This document shows, piece after piece, positions 8,043 through 17,138 of a DNA stretch of 64,000 bases (position 1 is its first letter; each line of letters starts with the position of its first letter). A program made the translations under genes and the position numbers. The stretch lies in contig DAONJS010000001.1 in assembly GCA_035405785.1 (NCBI GenBank), forward strand, positions 496,001-560,000. The letters are read 5' to 3'. The notes beneath the pieces were generated by a model, which made no database searches, had not been told where the DNA came from, and saw nothing but the letters and a program-made list of their open reading frames with translations. The stretch is from BPGX01 sp035405785. Its GTDB lineage: Bacteria > Bacteroidota > Bacteroidia > B-17B0 > Aurantibacillaceae.

Positions 8043-9491
8043 TTATCCCACAGAACCTTCTAAACTTATTTCTAATAGTTTTTGTGCTTCTACTGCAAAT
8101 TCCATTGGAAGTTTATTCAAAATATCTTTGCAATATCCATTGACGATAATAGAAACGGCTTTTTCTTTGTCAATGCCTCTTTGCATACAATAGAATAATT
8201 GTTCTTCAGAAATTTTTCCAGTAGTGGCTTCATGTTCTACAATTGCAGTTGAATCTTTTACATCAATATAGGGGAATGTATGAGCTCCGCAAGTGTCGGA
8301 AAGTAGCAAACTGTCGCATTGAGAAAAGTTTCTTGCATTTTTTGCTCCTTTGCGAATTTGAACTAATCCTCTATAATTGTTTTCGCTATGTCCTGCGGCA
8401 ATACCTTTGGATACAATTGTAGAACGAGTATTTTTTCCTATGTGAATCATTTTAGTTCCTGTATCTGCCTGCTGATAATTATTAGTAAGGGCTATTGAAT
8501 AAAATTCTCCTATACTATTATCGCCTTTCAAAATGACAGAGGGATATTTCCATGTAATGGCAGAACCTGTTTCAACTTGAGTCCAACTGATTTTTGAATT
8601 TTCTTCTAAACAAATACCTCTTTTAGTAACAAAGTTAAAAACACCGCCATTGCCGTTTTTATCTCCAGGAAACCAGTTTTGAACTGTGCTGTATTTAACT
8701 TCAGCATTTTTATGAGCAATGATTTCAACCACTGCAGCATGAAGTTGATTTTCATCTCTTTTTGGGGCAGTGCATCCTTCCAGATAACTAACATAACTAC
8801 CTTCATCTGCGATGATGAGCGTGCGTTCAAACTGTCCTGTTCCAGCGGTATTGATTCTGAAATAAGTGGAAAGTTCCATTGGGCAATGCACACCTTTTGG
8901 AATATAACAAAAGGAACCGTCTGAAAATACAGCAGAATTCAGTGCTGCATAAAAATTATCAGTATAAGGCACAACGCTACCTAAATATTTTTTTACAAGA
9001 TCAGGATGATTTTGAACGGCTTCGCTGAATGAGCAAAATATGATGCCTTTTTCTGCTAATACTTCACGAAAAGTTGTTTTAACCGAAACGCTATCTAAAA
9101 CCGCATCAATAGCCACATTTGGAGTTACACCTGCTAATATTTTTTGTTCTTCTAACGGAATACCTAATCTTTCAAACATTTTCAAAATTTCAGGATCTAC
9201 TTCGTCCAAACTATTAATTTTTTTCTTTTTAGGAGCAGCGTAATAAATGATGTCTTGAAAATTGGGTATTTGAAATTTTAAATGTGCCCAGTTTGGATGA
9301 TGTAATTCTTTCCAGTAACGATATGCTTTTAAGCGAAAATCTAATAACCAGTCAGGTTCATTTTTTTTGAAAGAAATAAAGCGGATTATTTCTTCATTCA
9401 AACCTTTTGGTGCTGTTTCTGCTTCAATATCAAAACTCCATCCCCACTCGTATTCTTGATTGATTTTTTGTTTAATTATATCATTAGCCAT
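8043..9491 (-). CDS. sufB: SufB, main scaffold of the SufBC2D complex
   Basis: 482 residues, the usual SufB length. Conserved parts are the GVTPNVAIDAVLDSVSV-like N-terminal region, YIPKGVHCPMELSTYFRIN, the LEGCTAPKRDENQLHAAVVE block, QCDSLLLSDTCGAHTFPY with the cluster-linked cysteine, and VEHEATTGKISEEQLFY with the conserved glutamate. SufB receives sulfur from SufE and assembles the nascent cluster together with SufD. It starts 11 bp after sufA. Confidence 0.96.
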   Translation of the reverse strand: MANDIIKQKINQEYEWGWSFDIEAETAPKGLNEEIIRFISFKKNEPDWLLDFRLKAYRYWKELHHPNWAHLKFQIPNFQDIIYYAAPKKKKINSLDEVDPEILKMFERLGIPLEEQKILAGVTPNVAIDAVLDSVSVKTTFREVLAEKGIIFCSFSEAVQNHPDLVKKYLGSVVPYTDNFYAALNSAVFSDGSFCYIPKGVHCPMELSTYFRINTAGTGQFERTLIIADEGSYVSYLEGCTAPKRDENQLHAAVVEIIAHKNAEVKYSTVQNWFPGDKNGNGGVFNFVTKRGICLEENSKISWTQVETGSAITWKYPSVILKGDNSIGEFYSIALTNNYQQADTGTKMIHIGKNTRSTIVSKGIAAGHSENNYRGLVQIRKGAKNARNFSQCDSLLLSDTCGAHTFPYIDVKDSTAIVEHEATTGKISEEQLFYCMQRGIDKEKAVSIIVNGYCKDILNKLPMEFAVEAQKLLEISLEGSVG

Positions 9492-9502
9492 ACAATCAAT
9501 TT

Positions 9503-9829
9503 TTAGACGGCAAAACTTTCACCACAACCACAGGTGCGGGTAGCATTAGGATTATTAAAAACAAATCCTTTGCCGTTTAATCCATCAGTGTAATCTAATT
9601 CTGTTCCTACTAAATAAAGGAAACTTTTTTTATCAACAACGATTTTAATGCCTTTGTCTTCAAATACTTTGTCGTTTTCAGTCAAATTATTATCAAATTC
9701 TAATTTGTAAGTTAAACCAGAACATCCGCCGCCTTGAACGGATACACGAATAAATGAATTTTCAGGTCTACCTTCTTCTTTCATTAACTGTAATGCCTTT
9801 TCTTTGGCTCTTTCTGTAATGCTTATCAT
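9503..9829 (-). CDS. sufA: SufA/IscA-type Fe-S carrier (HesB family), first gene of the suf operon
   Basis: 108-residue A-type carrier. The three conserved cysteines are Cys36 in QGGGCSGLTYKL and Cys100/Cys102 in the C-terminal CGCGESF. It accepts clusters from the SufBCD scaffold and delivers them to target proteins. SufA, IscA and ErpA cannot be told apart by sequence alone; the place at the head of the suf operon favours SufA. The upstream region carries a promoter and a palindrome, described separately. Confidence 0.92.
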   Translation of the reverse strand: MISITERAKEKALQLMKEEGRPENSFIRVSVQGGGCSGLTYKLEFDNNLTENDKVFEDKGIKIVVDKKSFLYLVGTELDYTDGLNGKGFVFNNPNATRTCGCGESFAV

Positions 9830-9842
9830 AGTTGTAAATTTT

Positions 9843-9861
9843 ATTTAGAATAATTCTAAAT
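9843..9861 (-). promoter_or_regulatory. Fur/PerR-like palindrome in the suf leader
   Basis: The 19 bases ATTTAGAATAATTCTAAAT form a perfect inverted repeat with 8-base arms and a 3-base centre. Read as 7-1-7 (TTAGAAT-A-ATTCTAA) it closely resembles Fur-family boxes, in particular PerR boxes. It lies 14-32 bp upstream of the sufA ATG, between the likely transcription start and the start codon, where a bound repressor could block transcription. Control of suf operons by iron or peroxide sensors is known in other bacteria; here it is inferred. Confidence 0.5.
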
Positions 9862-9874
9862 TTTATTTTCGGGG

Positions 9875-9882
9875 CAAATATA
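9875..9882 (-). promoter_or_regulatory. -7 promoter element of the suf operon (TATATTTG)
   Basis: On the minus strand TATATTTG matches the Bacteroidetes -7 consensus TAnnTTTG, about 46 bp before the sufA ATG. A T-rich stretch about 19 bp further up may act as a weak -33 element. A 7-bp inverted repeat, ATATACC (9878-9884) with GGTATAT (9893-9899), overlaps the element and could be an operator. Confidence 0.55.
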
Positions 9883-9986
9883 CCTATTTTATGGTATATG
9901 AAAAAATAATAAATTGTTTAGTGCGAGATAATTGTCTTAAAAATGATTTAAAATCACAACATTTATTTGAAATGTTTGAAATTTAG

Positions 9987-10006
9987 ACAAACTTATGAAA
10001 GTTTGT
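9987..10006 (-). terminator. Possible terminator after the LytS-type kinase gene
   Basis: ACAAACTT and AAGTTTGT form an 8-bp perfect stem around the loop ATGA, 15 bp past the kinase stop codon. The run of T after the stem on the minus strand is short, so an intrinsic terminator is only moderately likely. The rest of the gap to the suf promoter is featureless AT-rich DNA. Confidence 0.4.
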
Positions 10007-10020
10007 TACGAGACAAAATT

Positions 10021-11085
10021 TTATTCTTCACTTACTTTAATAATAATTTCTGCTAATACTTCATTGGGATTTACTTGTTCCAGTTTGAAATAAGCGTTAT
10101 TGCCGTATAATAATTGTAATCTATCCAGAGTATTTTTAATGCCAATGCCATTATTTTTATTTTCGTTAGATTGAAGTTTTCCTGTATTGATAATAGATAT
10201 AAACCACATTGGATATGCTAATCTTGAATGTATGCGGATACTTCCGCCTTGTGGTAATTTTGCAATACCGTGTTTGATGGCATTTTCAACGAGTGTTTGT
10301 ATCATCAAGGGTGGAATAGAAAAATTATATGTTTTGGGGTCAATATCAAAAGAATAATCTAATCTTTCTTCATATCTGATTTTTTCTAATGATAAATAAT
10401 CTTTTACAATGCTTATTTCATCTGAAAAATGTATTTCTTTATTTTTTTGAGCAGATAATATATTGCGTAAGATGTTTGAAAGTTTAGTAATGGCTTCTCT
10501 TGATTTTTCAGGATTTTCATCTATTAGTGCTCTGATGCTGTTTAATGCATTAAATAAAAAGTGTGGATTTAATTGAGATTTTAATATGTTTAATTCTACT
10601 TCTCTGTTAGCGGCTTCTAATTTTAATTCAGTAATTTCTTCTTTTCGGTAATTAATAACATAATTCACGCCAAAATACCCTACATTCCATACTAAAAATA
10701 CCACATAAAAATTAAAGTAACCAGATACATCTAAAAATGCGGTATTATCTGAATTTTTAGTAAGCACACCTAACCAACAACCTATCAATTCAATGATATT
10801 AAAAAATAAATATGATAAAATGAAAGGAGATAAAATGGTTAGTATAATTTGAACATATAGTGGTTTTTGAATAATTAAAAATTTTTTCAGTATAAATCTA
10901 TAAATATGCGAAATCAAGAATCCTATTAATAACCATGATAAATAAAATAAAATAACATTAAAATCTAATGGCAATGAAATTTTGTAAAACAAAACATGTA
11001 TAAGAGTAAATACTACCCAGCCACTTGCTTGTGCAACATAATACCATTTGTTTTGCTTAAAATATCTTACAATTGAATTTACCAT
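10021..11085 (-). CDS. LytS/YehU-type sensor histidine kinase, no adjacent regulator
   Basis: 354-residue membrane kinase. Residues about 15-145 form four or more hydrophobic helices, followed by a short coiled coil. The His_kinase domain has the phospho-acceptor in QLNPHFLFNALNSIRALID (His175), and the ATPase domain has the N box LVENAIKHG (Asn268) and a GIGIKNT loop. Such kinases normally work with a LytTR response regulator encoded beside them. Here none is present; the 5' neighbour is a flavoprotein gene overlapping by 7 bp and the 3' side is the suf operon. The signal is unknown. Confidence 0.88.
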   Translation of the reverse strand: MVNSIVRYFKQNKWYYVAQASGWVVFTLIHVLFYKISLPLDFNVILFYLSWLLIGFLISHIYRFILKKFLIIQKPLYVQIILTILSPFILSYLFFNIIELIGCWLGVLTKNSDNTAFLDVSGYFNFYVVFLVWNVGYFGVNYVINYRKEEITELKLEAANREVELNILKSQLNPHFLFNALNSIRALIDENPEKSREAITKLSNILRNILSAQKNKEIHFSDEISIVKDYLSLEKIRYEERLDYSFDIDPKTYNFSIPPLMIQTLVENAIKHGIAKLPQGGSIRIHSRLAYPMWFISIINTGKLQSNENKNNGIGIKNTLDRLQLLYGNNAYFKLEQVNPNEVLAEIIIKVSEE

Positions 11086-12503
11086 TTTTCGGGAATTATT
11101 TTGTTGGGATTTAAGATGTAATTTTTATCAAATGCTTCTTTAATAGATTTGAATAATTGAAAATGTTGTGAAGTAAAAACAACAGGCAAATAATTTTTTT
11201 GCACCCATCCTATTCCATGTTCGCCGCTTATAGTGCCTCCTAATTCTTTACATACCAAAAAAATTTCTTTAATGGCTTCTGGTAAAATATCGTTCCATTT
11301 TTTATCATCCATATTTCCTTTGATGATATTTACATGTAAATTGCCATCTCCTGCATGCCCGTAACAAACAGATTGAAAGCCATATTTCTTTCCTATTTCT
11401 TTTATTTGTTGTAAAAGTTCAGGTAATTTACTTCTTGGCACAACTGTATCTTCCTCTTTGTATACTGAATTAGATTTTACGGCTTCGCCAACTTTTCTGC
11501 GGATTTTCCAAAGAGCATTTTTATCTTCTTCGCTCTCTGCAATCAATGGTTCAGATGATAATGAAAATTTTTGTAAAACTTCATTTAGTTTTTCTGCTTC
11601 TTCCCAAATTTTATCTTTTTCTTTTCCTTCAAGTTCTATCAATAATAAAGCCCTTGTATCATCAGTTAATGGAATTGAATTTATTTGATTGTATTTAATG
11701 CTCCACTCAATAGCATCTTTTTCCATAAATTCTAATGCCGATGGAGTAATATGATTTAATAAAATTTCATTAACGGCTTTGCATGCTTCTATTTCAGATT
11801 TGAAGGAAATTAGCAAAAGGATATTGAAAGGTAATTTTGGAACAACTTTCACAACTATTTTTGTAATAAATCCTAATGTTCCTTCGCTTCCTATAAATAA
11901 ATGTGTAAGGTTGTATGCTGTAGAATACTTTAAAGTGTTTGCACCAGTCCAAATTATTTCGCCATTAGCAAGTACTACTTCAAGGTTTAAAATATAATCT
12001 CTTGTAGTGCCATATTTTACTGCCTTTGGCCCTCCACTTGCATGAGACACATTGCCACCTATTGTACAAATTTGCCAACTCGCAGGGTCTGGAGGATAAA
12101 ATAAACCATAAGGTTCTAATGCTTTTTGAAGTTCATAATTAATAACACCCGGTTCAACTATTGCCTGAAAATTTTCTGTATCAATTTTCAAAATACGATT
12201 TAATTTTTTTGTAGAAATGACTACTCCTCCACATACAGGTAATGCACCACCACTTAAACTTGTTCCCGCACCTCTTGGAGTAACAGGGATAATGTTTTCA
12301 TTGCAATACTTTAAGATTTTGCTAATTTCTTCTGAATTACTTGGAAATACTGCTACTTCTGGATAAAACATTAAATTTTCAGTTTCATCATGAGCATAAT
12401 CATACAATGCATTTTTGTCAAATAAAACATTTTCTTTTCCTAAAATAGAAATGAAAAATTGAATGTCATCTTGAGTTATTTTTTTGTATGGATTATTCTT
12501 CAT
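11079..12503 (-). CDS. GlcD/D-lactate dehydrogenase-type FAD-linked oxidase
   Basis: 474-residue flavoprotein of the vanillyl-alcohol oxidase fold. The FAD-binding part has PVTPRGAGTSLSGGALP and GGNVSHASGGPKAVKYG. The C-terminal FAD-oxidase domain has YGHAGDGNLHVNI and GTISGEHGIGW, typical of glycolate oxidase subunit GlcD and D-lactate or D-2-hydroxyacid dehydrogenases. It should oxidise a D-2-hydroxyacid to a 2-oxoacid with electrons passed to a quinone or cytochrome. The substrate is not certain, and no GlcE/GlcF partners are nearby. It overlaps the large exported-protein gene by 11 bp and the kinase gene by 7 bp. Confidence 0.9.
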   Translation of the reverse strand: MKNNPYKKITQDDIQFFISILGKENVLFDKNALYDYAHDETENLMFYPEVAVFPSNSEEISKILKYCNENIIPVTPRGAGTSLSGGALPVCGGVVISTKKLNRILKIDTENFQAIVEPGVINYELQKALEPYGLFYPPDPASWQICTIGGNVSHASGGPKAVKYGTTRDYILNLEVVLANGEIIWTGANTLKYSTAYNLTHLFIGSEGTLGFITKIVVKVVPKLPFNILLLISFKSEIEACKAVNEILLNHITPSALEFMEKDAIEWSIKYNQINSIPLTDDTRALLLIELEGKEKDKIWEEAEKLNEVLQKFSLSSEPLIAESEEDKNALWKIRRKVGEAVKSNSVYKEEDTVVPRSKLPELLQQIKEIGKKYGFQSVCYGHAGDGNLHVNIIKGNMDDKKWNDILPEAIKEIFLVCKELGGTISGEHGIGWVQKNYLPVVFTSQHFQLFKSIKEAFDKNYILNPNKIIPEKW

Positions 12504-15500
12504 CTTTATTTTCCTTTTGTTGTTGTTCTTCTTCTTGCTGTTGCATTTGTTCTAATTTTCTTTTGAATAATTTTACAGTAGTTTCATTACCTATTGTATA
12601 TTGGAATGATGGACCTTTATCAACATCTTGTTTTCTGTTTTTAGATTTCATTTCTTTTATAGTATTGTTAAAATCTTTGTTAGAAGAAATGACTTTCATT
12701 ACACCCTTGAAATATTCAAAATAGTACCAGGTTGTAGGATCGGGTTCTAAATATATGGTCAGTTTATCTCCGCCTGATTTCATTTTATCAATTTTGATAA
12801 TACCTGGAATTTTTCTGTAAACTTCTTTATCTAATATATTGGCTAATCCTAATTTTCCTTTACTTATGAAGGATTTTGCTTTTGCATCATAAATAAAAGT
12901 TACATCGTTAAAGAAAAATGTTTTTTCAAGAGCGTCTGGAAATTTTTTGATATTTCCATATAAATTTAAATCTGAAATAATTTTATCGGCTTTTTCTTTT
13001 CCAACAAATTCTGAAAGATATTTAGGATATGAACTGCTACTAAAATCTGTTGGTGTAAGAGAATTTAGATATACGTCTAAATCCTTTGCCATTGTTTTTA
13101 ATAATCCTTTATCAAAAAAGAAATCTACAAGGAGCATTGTTTGAATACCAAGAGAATCATTTGCAGTAATATGTTTTGCATTACCTGCAAAATTCATTTT
13201 TACCTGTCCTAAATCAAGAGCCATATCCATTTTACCTTCACCATAAACTTCACAAGTATTTACATTCAATGATAAATAGTTTCCTGGTAGATTGAATTCA
13301 GTTAATTTTTCTTTGGAAGAAATTTGATATTCCCCAAGATCTTTATCAAATGTCAAAAATCCTGATGATGCTACTATTGTTTTATCATTTTTTCTATATT
13401 TTGGTGATACAAAACCACTATAAACGGCAGTAGTATCCTGTGCATACATAATTGCATTAACAACTGGATTGCCAAACATATCTTTACTATCAGGTGGAAC
13501 GGGAATTTGAATATCAGTAGGATCTATATCTCCTTCAAATTTTAAATATGCTTTTTTAATTTTTGCACATGGATGTTCAATTTTTGTTCCTCCCTCAAAT
13601 CTTAAAAATTTATTAGATGCAGATAATTTTGCTGTTCCTGCAAATGTGAAGAAATCGTTGAATTTAAAATTATCTTTTTCATCAATGGTACCCACTGCTT
13701 TTGTTTCGCCCGAAGTATCAGGTCGTATGGTTTTGAAAAAAATAGGATATTGTTTTTCATTTTCATCCACATAAATATACTCACCACTTGCAATATAATC
13801 TCTTCTGGAAAGAATATTTGCAGTAACTTTTCTAATGTTATGATACTTTGTTACAGTGTTACATAATAAATTTGCATTTTTCAAGGTGTCCATCACAGCA
13901 TTTCTGTATATAACCACTTTACCATTGTCGGGAAAAATTTTAGCATCAGCGGTTTTGATGAAGGGAACATTGATACAGTTAATTATATAATTTTTTAAGT
14001 TGAATTTTGCGGCAGGTGCAAAAAATCTTAATGAATCTTGTTGAGGATGAACACTAATAAATTCTGGACCTTCTATATCCAAATCATTTTCTACTTCAGT
14101 ATTTATTCTTTTTTGGTCATCTCCTAATTCTATATTTTCATCATCCATATACCATTTCAATCTATCCATATAAGCAATGTATTGATTTTTATCAAACCTT
14201 ACAAAAGACCCTCGTCCATTTGTAATAAATTCTCCTACTCTTTGATCAAAATCAATTTTAGCATTCATATTGTTGGTTGAAAATGCAAATCCTTCTTCTT
14301 GCAATGCTTTCAAATAAAAATTACAGGTATCTGAGAAAAACTTTCTTTTATTAAATAAAATTTTTTGTGCTGTCAAATTTGCTTTTTTTTCAAAATCAAC
14401 TTTTCCGTTTCCAGTTAATCTTTCTTCTGTCAAATCTAATCTACCTAAAAATTCAACTTTTTCTTTGTATGCAATGATTGGTTTTTTAATAGTTTTTGCC
14501 TGAAGTAATTTGTTTTTAGGTAAGAAATGAATGTAAACAGTATCTCCGTGTGCCATTGGACTTTCAAATGGATTATCTTGCTCTTTTATATCAAATGTTT
14601 GTGCAACGCCATTTGTAGAATCTGGAAAAAATATAAAATCATCTGAATGAGAAACAGAGTTTGAAAATTTCAAATCACCTGTTCCTCTTAATCCTCTATT
14701 ACTTAAGCGAATTTCATTTTTGTAATTACCTGTTTTGCCATAAGTATCAAATCCTTCATCTGGTGTTTTTCTGATAAATCCTAATGAATAATCACTTTGT
14801 AATGTAAGCGTTTCTCTGAATGTTGGGAAAATACCAGCAGAAGAGAAGGTGCCGTCAAATCTTAATCTTTCATTTCTGAAATTATCCAAACTATCAATTG
14901 TAAAAGGATCTAATTTGAAATAAAAATTGTTGCGGTTATACACACCTTTGAAAATCTTTTTGGAATCATAGTAAGCATAACTTTCTTTGAATGATTGAAA
15001 TATAGGAAAAGAAGGTGCTTTGCCCCATCCTGATTTATTTTTGGGAGCATCTATTCTTAATTCACCTGAAGCATCTTCAATTTTAGTTTGAACTAATTTG
15101 TATTTTTTTTGTCCATATTCATCAAGATCTCCTGTTTCAACATAAATTTTTATACTATCTATGGTTTTCATTTTTACTTTAAATTCATCATAATCAAAAA
15201 CAAAATCTTTTCCATGAAATTCAAATTTTCCTGATGCCACTGTTCCAGAAAAATTAAAGTTTCTGTTCTTTTTCAAAATAACCATTTGATTTTTGGGAAA
15301 TACAAATACTTTTTGAGTATCACTTAGTAATATCAGTTTAACTCCATAAATTCTCATATCAAAATTCAACAAATTTAAAATAGCATTATCTTTTCCAGGA
15401 TTTACAGAGTGAATGGTTAATCTGTCATAATCTTTTTTATGCTTCACATAATCCATATAATCTAATAACTTTTGTTTGACTGTAATCACATCCGTTGAAG

Positions 15501-16983
15501 GATTGTAAAATATCACATTAAAACTTGCTACTTTCATTATGATTGGTCTTAAATCATTTTGAAGCATATTTACATAATGTGCTAAATCAACAACAGTGAA
15601 TGGCATTTTGTTATTTAAATTGTAATACTCATAAATTTTTTGAACGATATTAAATCCTCCAACTTTTAATGCTTCTGACTTATCTGCTGAATAAAAATTT
15701 TCTGACTCAAAAAATGCTTCGCCTTGCATATTGGTTGGCAAGAAATTCAAACTCATTAACGAATCTTCTGTATTCCATTCTATTTGTTCTACATATATGT
15801 CTACTTTATGATAAGTATCAGTAAATGGTGTTTTTTCAATGCCTTTATCTCCTCTTAAAAGAATCATTTTCTTTTTTGCAACATCATAATTAAAACTAAT
15901 GTAAGGATGATAAATACTATCTGTTTTCAAAAACATTTTTAATTCTGCCCCATACGCAGCAATTTTTTCTTTATTCATTGCAAAAGAAGGTGCACTTACT
16001 TCTACAAATTTTCTATCATTTTTCTTTAATATAATTTTTGCAGGATTTTCAGAATTACCAACACCTACAAATTTATCTCCTCTCATACCAAATCCTCCAT
16101 CGTAGTCAATATTGGGATAGATATTTTTCACGGTTAATCTTTTTGAATAAGAGTCAAATCTTGGATAAGTATCTTCATTTTTTTCAGTAATAATTTTATC
16201 TGTTAATTTTCCAACTTGTGGTTTATCAAAATATTGTTTTCCATGAAATACAGCAGAGTCAGTAGTATATGTGCCATTTCTGCAATCAATAACATACTTT
16301 TTTATTTCAGCAAAAACATCTTCGGGCAATCCAGTTCTTCGCCAACTTACTTTTCCACCTTTACCAAAAATCTTTTTTTGATTTGGATAATAAAAACCAG
16401 AAGTGCCTTCTATTGCAATGGAATCATTACGAGTATTTTTACCTATAATATTGGTGTTTTTGTAAGATAATCTTGGCACACTATCAAATTCAAGTATAAA
16501 ATCATCTGTTTGTGTTTTGAAAATAAATGATGCAGTATAAAAGGTGTTATCTTTATATAAATTTTCGCACATATCTAAAATGTCCTGTAAATTTTTAATA
16601 CTCCTTGTATTCAGTGCTTTTAAGAACACAGTATAAAAGTTATCAAATTTATTTTTAGGGATATTATTTTCAATTATATCATAGATAATTTTATAGTAAT
16701 TCACAAAATAAGGATATGGCTTTAATTTTTTTTGAACAAACAAATTACTTATTTCAATAATATTTTGTTTAAAGAAACCTGCAATTAGATTAGATTTCCA
16801 TCGTTTTGAAAAATCTTCTAAAAAAACTTCCGCTTCTTTTTTATTGCCTGTATTAGCATAAAAATACTCTTCTAATTCTTTAGTAAATTTTGTAGTATCA
16901 TTAGAAAAAGTAAAATTATTTTTTTGAGCAATAACATTTGATAAAGAGAGTGCAAGCAGAACAAGAGCAAAATATCTTTTCAT
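12493..16983 (-). CDS. Very large exported protein of unknown function (1496 residues)
   Basis: I do not recognise this family. I take the start at 16983 because it gives a clean signal peptide (MKRYFALVLLALSLSNVIAQ); a start at 17037 would lie upstream of the putative -7 box at 17017-17024. Residues about 25-170 look helical. The rest is beta-rich with many repeated-looking segments that alternate short strands and glycines (for example FRFDGTF, RGTGDLKFS, LTGNGKVDFE, GEGKMDMALDLGQVKMNFAGNAKH). Such a pattern is reminiscent of LptA/OstA- or AsmA-like beta layers, but that is only an impression. There is no lipobox, no clear T9SS tail and few cysteines. The C-terminus is Gln/Glu-rich. It sits first in an operon with the GlcD-like gene. 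Confidence 0.75.
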   Translation of the reverse strand: MKRYFALVLLALSLSNVIAQKNNFTFSNDTTKFTKELEEYFYANTGNKKEAEVFLEDFSKRWKSNLIAGFFKQNIIEISNLFVQKKLKPYPYFVNYYKIIYDIIENNIPKNKFDNFYTVFLKALNTRSIKNLQDILDMCENLYKDNTFYTASFIFKTQTDDFILEFDSVPRLSYKNTNIIGKNTRNDSIAIEGTSGFYYPNQKKIFGKGGKVSWRRTGLPEDVFAEIKKYVIDCRNGTYTTDSAVFHGKQYFDKPQVGKLTDKIITEKNEDTYPRFDSYSKRLTVKNIYPNIDYDGGFGMRGDKFVGVGNSENPAKIILKKNDRKFVEVSAPSFAMNKEKIAAYGAELKMFLKTDSIYHPYISFNYDVAKKKMILLRGDKGIEKTPFTDTYHKVDIYVEQIEWNTEDSLMSLNFLPTNMQGEAFFESENFYSADKSEALKVGGFNIVQKIYEYYNLNNKMPFTVVDLAHYVNMLQNDLRPIIMKVASFNVIFYNPSTDVITVKQKLLDYMDYVKHKKDYDRLTIHSVNPGKDNAILNLLNFDMRIYGVKLILLSDTQKVFVFPKNQMVILKKNRNFNFSGTVASGKFEFHGKDFVFDYDEFKVKMKTIDSIKIYVETGDLDEYGQKKYKLVQTKIEDASGELRIDAPKNKSGWGKAPSFPIFQSFKESYAYYDSKKIFKGVYNRNNFYFKLDPFTIDSLDNFRNERLRFDGTFSSAGIFPTFRETLTLQSDYSLGFIRKTPDEGFDTYGKTGNYKNEIRLSNRGLRGTGDLKFSNSVSHSDDFIFFPDSTNGVAQTFDIKEQDNPFESPMAHGDTVYIHFLPKNKLLQAKTIKKPIIAYKEKVEFLGRLDLTEERLTGNGKVDFEKKANLTAQKILFNKRKFFSDTCNFYLKALQEEGFAFSTNNMNAKIDFDQRVGEFITNGRGSFVRFDKNQYIAYMDRLKWYMDDENIELGDDQKRINTEVENDLDIEGPEFISVHPQQDSLRFFAPAAKFNLKNYIINCINVPFIKTADAKIFPDNGKVVIYRNAVMDTLKNANLLCNTVTKYHNIRKVTANILSRRDYIASGEYIYVDENEKQYPIFFKTIRPDTSGETKAVGTIDEKDNFKFNDFFTFAGTAKLSASNKFLRFEGGTKIEHPCAKIKKAYLKFEGDIDPTDIQIPVPPDSKDMFGNPVVNAIMYAQDTTAVYSGFVSPKYRKNDKTIVASSGFLTFDKDLGEYQISSKEKLTEFNLPGNYLSLNVNTCEVYGEGKMDMALDLGQVKMNFAGNAKHITANDSLGIQTMLLVDFFFDKGLLKTMAKDLDVYLNSLTPTDFSSSSYPKYLSEFVGKEKADKIISDLNLYGNIKKFPDALEKTFFFNDVTFIYDAKAKSFISKGKLGLANILDKEVYRKIPGIIKIDKMKSGGDKLTIYLEPDPTTWYYFEYFKGVMKVISSNKDFNNTIKEMKSKNRKQDVDKGPSFQYTIGNETTVKLFKRKLEQMQQQEEEQQQKENKDEE

Positions 16984-17016
16984 AAAGATTATTTTTTTTA
17001 TAATTTCTTTTTTTGC

Positions 17017-17024
17017 CAAAAATA
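17017..17024 (-). promoter_or_regulatory. -7 element for the 1496-residue protein gene (TATTTTTG)
   Basis: TATTTTTG on the minus strand fits TAnnTTTG and lies 34 bp upstream of the ATG at 16983. No good TTTG was found about 20 bp further up, so the call is tentative. If real, it excludes the longer reading frame starting at 17037. Confidence 0.4.
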
Positions 17025-17117
17025 CTGATTTACTCATAACACATACTTACCGTTCATATAATTTAAATCCACAAAGTTTTCAACATTTTTTAGTATCTCT
17101 TTCTTTATTATATTAAT

Positions 17118-17125
17118 TACATTTG
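17118..17125 (+). promoter_or_regulatory. -7 element for the MORN-repeat gene (TACATTTG)
   Basis: TACATTTG fits the Bacteroidetes -7 consensus exactly and lies 13 bp before the ATG at 17139, implying a very short leader. The expected -33 region is only T-rich. Confidence 0.45.
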
Positions 17126-17138
17126 CCAAAAAAATAAA

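Noticed and set aside
16983..17037. Longer N-terminus for the 1496-residue protein
   Set aside because: The extra 18 residues precede a good signal peptide and would begin upstream of a putative -7 promoter box.
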